A DNA stretch of 5,222 nucleotides, taken from assembly GCA_902774655.1 (NCBI GenBank), contig CACYJD010000135.1:1-5222 (forward strand), in the 5' to 3' direction. The position numbers and the translations under genes are program-made. Positions 1 through 5,222 of this stretch are shown one piece after another. Origin of the DNA: an uncultured Erysipelotrichaceae bacterium. Its GTDB lineage: Bacteria; Bacillota_I; Bacilli_A; RFN20; CAG-826. Numbering within the stretch: position 1 is the first letter of the stretch; each line of letters begins with the position of its first letter. The notes under the pieces were generated by a model that worked only from the letters and a program-made list of their open reading frames with translations, was not told where the DNA came from and ran no database searches.

Positions 1-336
1 ACCTAGTCTAGAAAGATTAGGAACTCCAACAGTAATCATAAAGAATATAAAGGCTAGTTCAAAAATTAAAAATAGAACGCCTTTTGCGACTTGTTTATTT
101 AGTAATTGGGCAAAGCCCATAACCAAGAAGTTTAATCTAGTCTGCCAATTGCCCCTTTTCATCGCGTCGATTAAGACAGCAAATGGCCTTAATATGCCAT
201 TTCCTAATTTAGTAAAGAAATGAGGAATACCTTTAAAGAAAGAAGCTATTCCTTTACCAATAGCAACAAAAAAGGATAAAAATTTGACTAGGAACCTACG
301 TGGTTTTGACAATGATAAATATTCGATTGTAGTCAT
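1..336 (-). CDS. malF: MalF-type sugar ABC transporter permease, N-terminal part (runs off window)
   Basis: Inner-membrane permease subunit of a carbohydrate ABC importer, expected to pair with a MalG-type partner and receive sugar from the binding protein encoded just upstream. Only the first 112 residues are present; the frame is open to the window edge. The stretch around residues 62-82 (GNWQTRLNF, then MGFAQLLNKQ) followed by a hydrophobic helix at about 84-104 is the characteristic N-terminus of Firmicute MalF-like permeases, where a GxWxTkLsf..mGfgql..gQ pattern precedes the first membrane helix. Residues 1-60 are basic and hydrophobic, possibly amphipathic. The ATG at 334-336 is fixed by an in-frame TAG only two codons upstream (343-345). 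No Shine-Dalgarno sequence is visible before it, so expression may depend on coupling to malE or on a leaderless or weak site. Maltodextrin as substrate is inferred from the neighbouring pullulanase. Confidence 0.82.
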   Translation of the reverse strand, partial: MTTIEYLSLSKPRRFLVKFLSFFVAIGKGIASFFKGIPHFFTKLGNGILRPFAVLIDAMKRGNWQTRLNFLVMGFAQLLNKQVAKGVLFLIFELAFIFFMITVGVPNLSRLG

Positions 337-348
337 ATTATTCTAAAG

Positions 349-370
349 GGGGCTAGAAAACACTAGCCCC
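349..370 (-). promoter_or_regulatory. GC-rich hairpin between malE and malF
   Basis: GGGGCTAG at 349-356 and CTAGCCCC at 363-370 form a perfect 8-bp stem with a 6-nt loop, conspicuous in an AT-rich spacer. In the minus-strand transcript it follows the malE stop and ends 12 nt before the malF ATG. Only a short CUUUAG follows, so it is at best a weak or leaky terminator. Intercistronic hairpins that raise binding protein over permease, by stabilising upstream mRNA or partly terminating, are known in maltose operons; that role here is inferred. Confidence 0.6.
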
Positions 371-413
371 GTATTTTATTAATTAAATTATTTTGATGAT
401 TTAATAGCGGTGT

Positions 414-1649
414 TCATGGTGACGAGTTCGGTGTTGTACCGTCTAATGATCTACCATCTTTAATCCAACCTTTAACTGTTGTCATAAAGTCTGTTGGTGC
501 ACTCCAAACTTTACCTGGAACAGCTGTTTGAGCAACTGCAAATTCGCTTTGAGCCTTAATAGCTTTGAAGTTTGCATCTGCTTGAATTGTTTCAGTTTCT
601 TGAAGAGCCTTTAATGTTGGCATAACGTTAAATTCGTTATATCTGGATAATTGAACTTCACTGCTTGTTAAATATTTAGCAACTTCTTTAGCAAGAAGTA
701 ATCTATCTTTATCACCAACACTTCTTTGTGGGTTAACACCATAAAGTTTATATCCTAAGAATGAAGCAATATTTTTTGTTTCATCACCAACAGTCACTGT
801 TGGAAGTTTTGTACATGCAAAATTCGCACCCATGCTTCTCTTATATGCAGCATGGTTCCAGGAACCGTCAACTGTTGCAATTGCTTTGTTTGCTGGAATT
901 GGTGCAACTTGAGCAGATGTAAATTTGGTATTTTCTAATTCAGATAATTGAATAAGAATCTTGGCGGCTTTAACGGCGTTTTCGTTATCAAAGTCAGCTT
1001 CAACGTTACTAATACCACCACCACGGTTGAATGTAACTTGGTATCTATTACCAAATGACATAAGAGCACCGAAGCCGTAATAAGCTGTGTTGATATCATA
1101 ACTTAGCATATGATCAGCATCACATTTTGCTAGGATACCTTCTAATGTTTGAACATCTGTCTCATTTAAAACAGACTTATCGTAATATAGATAATAGCCA
1201 TTATCTGCAGCGTATGGATAACCAACATATTTAACATGTTTTGCGTATGTATCCATGACATCTTCACCAATAGTTTGTTTATATTCAGCGAGAGTTTCTG
1301 CGTCCAAATCAGCTAAGCAACCATTTGTGTATAAGTCTTTAATCTTATCACCCGCAAATGCGTATACATCTGGTCCTTTTTTCCAGTCTGGAACTTCACT
1401 ATCGACTTTATTTTCTTCGTAGTCAACGACTTCAAATTTAACTTTGTCAGCACTATTTCTTTTGCTATTGAAGTCTTCTAATCTAGCGGCTAACCATTCA
1501 TGTTGTTTGGATGGACCACTAACTGTGAGAGATAATTCTTTAACTTCAGGAGTACCTCCGCCTTCGCCGCCTTCACCACAGCTTGCTAATGAACCGGCAA
1601 GGAGTAAAGTAGCTAATAAACCAATACTTTTAGTTAATTTAATATTCAT
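414..1649 (-). CDS. malE: Extracellular sugar-binding lipoprotein of an ABC importer (MalE type)
   Basis: Substrate-binding lipoprotein that captures sugar, probably maltodextrin, outside the membrane and delivers it to the MalF/MalG permease. Residues 1-24 form a lipoprotein signal peptide with lipobox LASC and lipidated Cys24, followed by a Gly/Glu-rich linker to about residue 35. Family landmarks are KGPDVYAFAGDKIKDLY (91-107), YPYAADNGYYLYYDKSVL (144-161), the KAIATVDGSWN segment (255-265, the usual A-A-x-x-x-G-W-N ligand-site strand) and SRYNEFNVMPTL (335-346). GGGAGG at 1657-1662 lies 7 nt before the ATG and supports the start. malF follows downstream on the same strand. The C-terminus TTPNSSP looks abnormal: another frame across 388-432 reads TELVTMNTAIKSSK and then stops, a far more typical helical tail, which points to a frameshift near 426-440. 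Substrate specificity rests on context, not on identified binding residues. Confidence 0.9.
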   Translation of the reverse strand: MNIKLTKSIGLLATLLLAGSLASCGEGGEGGGTPEVKELSLTVSGPSKQHEWLAARLEDFNSKRNSADKVKFEVVDYEENKVDSEVPDWKKGPDVYAFAGDKIKDLYTNGCLADLDAETLAEYKQTIGEDVMDTYAKHVKYVGYPYAADNGYYLYYDKSVLNETDVQTLEGILAKCDADHMLSYDINTAYYGFGALMSFGNRYQVTFNRGGGISNVEADFDNENAVKAAKILIQLSELENTKFTSAQVAPIPANKAIATVDGSWNHAAYKRSMGANFACTKLPTVTVGDETKNIASFLGYKLYGVNPQRSVGDKDRLLLAKEVAKYLTSSEVQLSRYNEFNVMPTLKALQETETIQADANFKAIKAQSEFAVAQTAVPGKVWSAPTDFMTTVKGWIKDGRSLDGTTPNSSP

Positions 1650-1656
1650 TATTCTG

Positions 1657-1662
1657 CCTCCC
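1657..1662 (-). promoter_or_regulatory. Shine-Dalgarno site of malE
   Basis: GGGAGG in the minus-strand transcript, 7 nt before the ATG at 1647-1649. It is a strong match to the 16S rRNA 3' end and fixes the malE start. Confidence 0.8.
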
Positions 1663-1698
1663 TAAATTGGTTTTTTATTTATTAATAATGGAGTTACT

Positions 1699-1712
1699 AT
1701 TAACTAGTTAAT
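1699..1712. promoter_or_regulatory. 14-bp palindrome in the divergent intergenic region, possible operator
   Basis: ATTAACTAGTTAAT is a perfect 14-bp palindrome about 50 bp before malE and about 70 bp before the divergent membrane-protein gene. A second, looser pair (ATGGA at 1688-1692 and TCCAT at 1712-1716) flanks it roughly symmetrically. Its position suits an operator for a dimeric regulator of malE. It lacks the central CG of typical LacI-family or CcpA sites, so no regulator can be named. AT-rich DNA yields short palindromes by chance. I could not assign a convincing -35/-10 pair for either gene in this region. Confidence 0.35.
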
Positions 1713-1784
1713 TCCATAATTATCTAACGTAACGAATTACTTATTATTTGCAAATTTAATGTGTTTGTGAGTAATATTGTTTCT

Positions 1785-2264
1785 ATGATTGATAACAATG
1801 AATTGCTCTACTTAAGAAAAATTAAGTTTTTTAGATTAGGATGCATATTCGTATGCTTCCTATTATTTGGTTTTATTGGGTTTTTAATTTATAACGCTGT
1901 CAATAGCCAATTCGATGAACTATGGATGCATCTAGTAGCTTTATTATCTATGGAAGCTGCTTTAATTATTGAGATTATTATTAACTTCAAGAATCTGAAG
2001 AAAGATCTATTCTTCTATCCTGTAGCTTTTAATGATGATGAGCACACGATCAATAAGATGGCTTTTATCTTTATGGTTGTTGTGACATCAATTGGTTTTA
2101 TACTAAGTGCTTTATTTATTATTCTTTATTTAATTAACAATATAAGTGCTTATCTGGTATTAATTCCTATATCTTTATTCTTATTTATACACGCGTTAAT
2201 GTTTGTCGTGTACACTCTTATGAATAAAGGTAAAGAATTTGATGTAAGAGACTTAATTAAATAA
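1785..2264 (+). CDS. Small four-helix integral membrane protein, function unknown
   Basis: I do not recognise this family. From the ATG at 1785 the product has 159 residues. Four hydrophobic segments are clear, and counting from that Met they lie at about 16-38 (begins FFRLGCIFVCF), 46-68 (LWMHLVALLSM), 91-118 (MAFIFMVVVTS) and 120-144 (LVLIPISLFLF). The loop between helices 2 and 3 is charged and the short tail KGKEFDVRDLIK is polar. No catalytic motif and no signal peptide are visible. The start is uncertain: GTG codons at 1761 and 1767 are in frame and would give up to 167 residues, but none of the candidates has a good ribosome binding site, so ATG was preferred. It is divergent from malE and convergent with the 690-residue lipoprotein gene, has its own terminator, and is the only plus-strand gene in the window. 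It could be an accessory to the locus or an unrelated insertion. Confidence 0.72.
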   Translation: MIDNNELLYLRKIKFFRLGCIFVCFLLFGFIGFLIYNAVNSQFDELWMHLVALLSMEAALIIEIIINFKNLKKDLFFYPVAFNDDEHTINKMAFIFMVVVTSIGFILSALFIILYLINNISAYLVLIPISLFLFIHALMFVVYTLMNKGKEFDVRDLIK

Positions 2265-2272
2265 GCAATAAC

Positions 2273-2310
2273 GGAAACCCGTTGAAGTTATCGCAGGGTT
2301 TCCTTTTTTT
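2273..2310 (+). terminator. Intrinsic terminator of the membrane-protein gene, between convergent genes
   Basis: GGAAACCC (2273-2280) pairs with GGGTTTCC (2296-2303), followed directly by seven T. It begins 9 nt after the plus-strand stop codon. On the minus strand the same stem follows the lipoprotein stop at 2319 but its 3' side is GTTATTGCTTATTT, a poor U tract, so it may end minus-strand transcripts only partly. The loop also contains material for a competing small hairpin (AACGG with CCGTT, 2270-2283). Confidence 0.85.
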
Positions 2311-2318
2311 ATAGATAA

Positions 2319-4391
2319 TTATTTAAGAACTGTGACTTCAATACCAGTAATTCTTCTATTGCCTGAAGTACCACCAATTGTGAATACAACAGATAGTTCT
2401 TCGCCAGTCCAATCTGGGCTTTCAAATGTACCTTGACCAGCAGTAATTGGATTCGAACCATCGCTAGAGCCAAATACTAGTGTAATTTTAACAATCTTAT
2501 ATTCGGAGCTAACTGTAATAGTATTGCTACCATAGCATCTAATAGCTGATCCGGATGTGTAGTATTTTGGAGCGTTGCTATTTGTGCCTTTATCAAATGT
2601 AACAGTGAAATTTTCACCTTTAGCACTTGCAATGGCTTGTTGATTTTCATAGCCTTGAGCAGTGAAATCAATAGAAGTTTTAACTTCTTCTAGTACTGGG
2701 GCTGGTGCTTCTGCAACAAATAAGTAACATTCAATTACAGAGAAATCAACAATAGTTACATCAAATTCGGCAAGACGGTGTTCGTCTTCGTTGAATTGAC
2801 CATCTAAAATTTGTCCATCGGTTTCATCCCAGAACATAAATCCGTTATAAACATAACCTTCGGCAGCAACAAACTTAATGTGAGCTTTTTCTCCAACTTC
2901 GCCTTTGGCAGGCATAACTGAAGCTTCCATATCAAGACCGAATAAATCAAGTTTATCAAGTGAACCGTTTGTGCAGTAATACTTAATATCTCTAAATTCT
3001 CTGGCTACTGGTGTTTCACCATGAGCAACGAGCGTGAAGCTGACGACTTTGTTCATTTCGTCATATTCAACTGCGAAATCATAGCTACCAGCAACTAAGA
3101 TGTTGATATTTCCACCTTTATCAGCAATCTTTGTGCCATCAACTTTATTTCGAACTTTATATTCACCACCTTCGACTAAATCAGTGGTTAATGTATAAAG
3201 ACGTTTGGATTCATCTTTAACAAATGGGGTGTCTGGAGTAGTAACTCCTTCAACTGGATTACCCCAGTTATTGTTAGAACCGACTAAACCAACTTTTTCG
3301 TATGCTGGTTTTTCGGATGGTTCGACTTCTTCAACAGAAACGCTAATTGTTAAAGCATTTGGACCTTCTGCAGGAATGACAACTGTAAATGTATAGTTAC
3401 CATTCTTTAATGCTTCGTAGTTAGGATCATCGTCTGCTGTGGCAGCGACATTAACATCATCAACTAATGCAGCATATTTTGCTGGGCCAAACCATTCAAT
3501 TTGTTTAGAACCATCATCAAAGTGAGATAAGACTGTGACTTTGAATGCTTGTCCTAATTCCATTGCGACGACACCAGTATATGTACCACTTAAGGCAACA
3601 TCGCCTGTTAAGTGACCATTACCTTCAACGTCATCGTTTTGTGGAGCCCAACCATTAAATGCACCTAAAACGTTAACAGAATAACCTAATTTTTGAATAT
3701 CAAGGTCAGCTGTCTTTGTTAATGTAATAGGAGTGGCTGCGACTGATAAATCGAGATCGACAGTGTAAATACCACCGAGTTCAATCTTAATGTTTGCTCC
3801 GCCTTCACCGCTATAGCAGTTTGCAGTACTGGCTTCTTTGTTAACTTTACCAGCTTGGAGTTGTCCTGCCCAGTCATGTTCTTTAATGACTTGGAATTCA
3901 AGACCTTCCTTCATGGTAACGCCAGCGATTGAATAATGGATACCATCTTCTGTTGCTAATTTGTAAGTATCAGAATTTGGGTTCCATTGATCACCTGTAC
4001 CTGCATCAACTGATGGATCAAATGAACCAACGAGTGTCCAGGTATCAAATGCTGCGCCTTCTTCTCTCCATGCAGCGTAAATTGTGGTGTCAGCAAGGAT
4101 AGGTGCTGTAAAGTCAAACGCTGTTACGGCAGCTTCTGTTGTACACCATTGAACGAATGTCCAGCCCGACCATTGAGGATCTTCAGCTGGTTTGGCGACT
4201 TTCTCGCCTTTTACTACTTCTACTACTGTAGCAGCAGGTGATGTTGCTGTTTCATCAAAGGTTTCGTAGTTGTAGTCGAAAGTAACTTTGACTTTTTCTT
4301 CGGGCTCTGGTTGAGGTGTTGGTTTTTCACCACAAGAAGCTAAGCCCAATGCCAAAATACTTCCTAAGAATAATTTAGAAAATTTATTCAT
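2319..4391 (-). CDS. Large multidomain surface lipoprotein with glycan-binding-like beta domains (SusE/SusF-like in concept)
   Basis: Probable cell-surface glucan-binding lipoprotein of 690 residues; no catalytic motif seen. Order: signal peptide with lipobox LASC and Cys20; Pro/Glu linker (21-32); one InlB B-repeat-like (Listeria-Bacteroides) module at about 35-108, ending in TTIYAAW; a first carbohydrate-binding-like beta domain at about 116-227 with DQWNPN (134-139); a second at about 236-352 opening with LGAFNGWAPQN (242-252), a G-x-F-N-G-W pattern seen in starch-binding CBM20/26/48-type folds; a third at about 364-456 opening with VGLVGSNNNWG (367-377), resembling SusE/SusF-type modules; a divergent InlB-like domain at about 463-561; and a C-terminal beta-rich domain at about 568-690 that I cannot name. 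AAAGGAG at 4399-4405, 7 nt before the ATG, supports the start. It lies 252 bp downstream of the pullulanase gene on the same strand, with its own promoter. Glucan as ligand is inferred from the aromatic motifs and from the neighbours. Confidence 0.85.
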   Translation of the reverse strand: MNKFSKLFLGSILALGLASCGEKPTPQPEPEEKVKVTFDYNYETFDETATSPAATVVEVVKGEKVAKPAEDPQWSGWTFVQWCTTEAAVTAFDFTAPILADTTIYAAWREEGAAFDTWTLVGSFDPSVDAGTGDQWNPNSDTYKLATEDGIHYSIAGVTMKEGLEFQVIKEHDWAGQLQAGKVNKEASTANCYSGEGGANIKIELGGIYTVDLDLSVAATPITLTKTADLDIQKLGYSVNVLGAFNGWAPQNDDVEGNGHLTGDVALSGTYTGVVAMELGQAFKVTVLSHFDDGSKQIEWFGPAKYAALVDDVNVAATADDDPNYEALKNGNYTFTVVIPAEGPNALTISVSVEEVEPSEKPAYEKVGLVGSNNNWGNPVEGVTTPDTPFVKDESKRLYTLTTDLVEGGEYKVRNKVDGTKIADKGGNINILVAGSYDFAVEYDEMNKVVSFTLVAHGETPVAREFRDIKYYCTNGSLDKLDLFGLDMEASVMPAKGEVGEKAHIKFVAAEGYVYNGFMFWDETDGQILDGQFNEDEHRLAEFDVTIVDFSVIECYLFVAEAPAPVLEEVKTSIDFTAQGYENQQAIASAKGENFTVTFDKGTNSNAPKYYTSGSAIRCYGSNTITVSSEYKIVKITLVFGSSDGSNPITAGQGTFESPDWTGEELSVVFTIGGTSGNRRITGIEVTVLK

Positions 4392-4398
4392 ATTCTCT

Positions 4399-4405
4399 CT
4401 CCTTT
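4399..4405 (-). promoter_or_regulatory. Shine-Dalgarno site of the 690-residue lipoprotein gene
   Basis: AAAGGAG in the minus-strand transcript, 7 nt before the ATG at 4389-4391. It decides the start and coincides with one arm of the 4400-4427 hairpin. Confidence 0.85.
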
Positions 4406-4427
4406 GTATAAATTTTACTGCAAAGGA
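4400..4427 (-). promoter_or_regulatory. Hairpin masking the ribosome binding site of the 690-residue lipoprotein gene
   Basis: In the minus-strand transcript UCCUUUG (4427-4421) can pair perfectly with CAAAGGA (4406-4400) across a 14-nt AU-rich loop. The downstream arm contains most of the Shine-Dalgarno sequence (AAAGGAG, 4405-4399). A 7-bp stem of this sort could reduce translation until melted or bound, as in RNA thermometers or protein-controlled leaders. The pairing is seen directly; the regulatory role is inferred. Confidence 0.5.
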
Positions 4428-4485
4428 AATTCGTTCTTCAAGAATAAAAACTAAAGTTTTAAATGTCGTAATTAAATAGATTATT

Positions 4486-4515
4486 TATATACTTTGTATA
4501 TAAATAAAATTTCAA
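4486..4515 (-). promoter_or_regulatory. Likely sigma-70-type promoter of the 690-residue lipoprotein gene
   Basis: On the minus strand TTGAAA (4515-4510) is followed after 18 nt by TATATA (4491-4486). A nearly pure A/T tract lies upstream and could act as an UP element. Transcription would start near 4479, giving a leader of roughly 90 nt that contains the SD-masking hairpin. The surroundings are so AT-rich that other -10 choices (such as TATAAA at 4489-4484) are possible. Confidence 0.5.
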
Positions 4516-4595
4516 GTATTTTTTATATTTTTTTAATATATAAAATAAGGAAAATAAAAATTAAAAATTTTTTATAAAAAAATATAAAAATTATA

Positions 4596-4623
4596 AAAAC
4601 AGGGCCGTTTTCGACCCTGTTTT
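4596..4623 (-). terminator. Intrinsic terminator of the pullulanase gene
   Basis: AAAACAGGG (4596-4604) and CCCTGTTTT (4615-4623) form a 9-bp stem. In the minus-strand RNA it extends to 12 bp through a U-G wobble and a CG pair, closing on an AAAA tetraloop, and it leads into UUUUU and further U-rich sequence. It starts 20 nt after the pullulanase stop. The inner wobble pairs only in the minus-strand RNA (it is a C/A mismatch in the plus-strand RNA), which supports this orientation. Confidence 0.88.
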
Positions 4624-4643
4624 AGTAATATTTTATTACTCAA

Positions 4644-5222
4644 TTAGTTTGAGAAAACAATGGTGCCAAATTTAGGGAGTATATAACTATTACCTAAATT
4701 AGCTTTATCTCCATAAGAGACGTATAAGACTTCTTTTCCAGTAAGATCAATTGCGATATCTTCAGCGATTGAACCATTACCGAAATAAGCTTCAATTGTC
4801 TTATCGCCACTAACGTATGATGCGTGGATTACACCAGCTACTGATGTTGTATCAACTGTTACGTTTGTGGAAACAGCGGATTCACCATAATGTAAGCAAC
4901 TTAATGTTTGTTTAAGGTGAATTAATTCGACATATCTATCAAATAAGTCTTTATGATCAACCTTTAACTCATAATTGAGTTCGTTAGTCTCATAAGAAGC
5001 GTTATAAGAGTTCTCACTTACACGTGGATTACCTTGTGTATCAGTGTATGGCTTAGTTCTTAAGAACTCTTCACCAGCGAGCATGAAGGAAGTACCTTCG
5101 GACATCATAACGATGGAGTTAGCGAGTAAGTTCATCTTCTTAATCATTGCTTCATCAGTGATACCAGCGACTAAAGCTCTATCGTGGAGAGTGTAGTTAT
5201 CGTGACATGTAAAGTAGTTAAC
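4644..5222 (-). CDS. pulA: Type I pullulanase, C-terminal part (runs off window)
   Basis: Debranching enzyme of the GH13 family (pullulanase type I, GH13_14-like), hydrolysing alpha-1,6 branches of pullulan, starch or glycogen-derived dextrins. Only the last 192 residues are present; the frame is open to the window edge, so the Met at 5147 is internal. VNYFTCHDNYTLHDR at the beginning is GH13 conserved region IV, with the His-Asp pair (7-8 of the fragment) that stabilises the transition state. It is followed by ANSIVMMSEGTSFMLAGEEF (34-53) and NSYN (71-74), a typical pullulanase succession. The segment after NSYN reads ASYETNELNY where many relatives have a DEIN-x-IDW-like motif, a mild divergence. 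From about residue 112 a C-terminal beta-sandwich domain ends at ILPKFGTIVFSN. The signal peptide region is outside the window, so secretion cannot be judged. The gene ends in a strong terminator, so the downstream lipoprotein is probably transcribed separately. Confidence 0.92.
   Translation of the reverse strand, partial: VNYFTCHDNYTLHDRALVAGITDEAMIKKMNLLANSIVMMSEGTSFMLAGEEFLRTKPYTDTQGNPRVSENSYNASYETNELNYELKVDHKDLFDRYVELIHLKQTLSCLHYGESAVSTNVTVDTTSVAGVIHASYVSGDKTIEAYFGNGSIAEDIAIDLTGKEVLYVSYGDKANLGNSYILPKFGTIVFSN

Noticed and set aside
346..416. UGA as Trp (Mycoplasma code), which would extend malE past its TGA
   Set aside because: All clear Trp positions in the window use TGG and no other in-frame TGA is found; the read-through tail is not family-like, whereas the shifted frame is.
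1444..1665. Plus-strand open frame opposite the malE N-terminus
   Set aside because: It is antisense to the signal peptide and first part of malE, has no family resemblance, and its Pro/Ser and Leu runs mirror the Gly/Glu linker and signal peptide codons.
1746..1755. ATTTGCAAAT 10-bp palindrome before the membrane-protein gene
   Set aside because: Short AT-rich palindromes are common by chance here, and no -10 element at a proper distance makes its TTGCAA a convincing -35.
2477..2671. Second minus-strand open frame inside the 690-residue lipoprotein gene
   Set aside because: It is fully contained in another frame of a well-supported gene and has no start signal or recognisable content.
3205..3396. 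Plus-strand open frame opposite the lipoprotein gene
   Set aside because: Antisense shadow with a Ser/Thr-rich composition from the complementary codons and no ribosome binding site.
3719..3901. Another minus-strand open frame inside the lipoprotein gene
   Set aside because: Contained in another frame of a real gene, with no independent evidence.
4517..4599. Nearly pure A/T tract as a replication origin or special element
   Set aside because: No repeats or DnaA-like boxes are seen; it is explained by the terminator U tail and the region upstream of the next promoter.
5145..5147. ATG at 5147 as the start of a 167-residue gene
   Set aside because: The frame continues upstream to the window edge and encodes the GH13 region IV motif (CHDN) in its natural place, so this Met is internal to pullulanase.

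Overview
The window is low-GC bacterial DNA. It uses the standard code: Trp is encoded by TGG and no UGA is needed inside the genes. The layout fits a Gram-positive-type cell, with lipoproteins carrying L-A-S-C lipoboxes, purine-rich Shine-Dalgarno sites and U-tailed intrinsic terminators. Protein style (MalE/MalF type transporter, type I pullulanase, InlB-like repeat lipoprotein) suggests a gut Bacilli lineage related to Mollicutes, Erysipelotrichales or RF39. That placement is inference from style, not from a marker gene.

Four of the five genes are on the minus strand and read as an alpha-glucan (starch, glycogen, maltodextrin) acquisition locus. In minus-strand order they are: the C-terminal 192 residues of a type I pullulanase (5222 to 4644), closed by a strong terminator; a 690-residue surface lipoprotein with glycan-binding-like beta domains (4391 to 2319), with its own promoter and a hairpin that can mask its ribosome binding site; a MalE-type solute-binding lipoprotein (1649 to 414); and the first 112 residues of a MalF-type permease (336 to 1). 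A GC-rich hairpin lies between malE and malF.

The only plus-strand gene (about 1785 to 2264) encodes a small four-helix membrane protein of unknown function. It is divergent from malE and convergent with the 690-residue lipoprotein gene, and it ends in a terminator.

Proposed working model: the pullulanase debranches glucans, the 690-residue lipoprotein holds glucan at the surface (a role analogous to SusE/SusF of Bacteroides or to other starch-binding surface proteins), and MalE with MalF passes the released maltodextrins into the cell. Points worth a second look are the domain mosaic of the large lipoprotein, a probable frameshift at the malE C-terminus, the masked ribosome binding site, the malE/malF hairpin, and the orphan membrane protein inside the locus. 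No mobile element, CRISPR array, tRNA or rRNA was seen.
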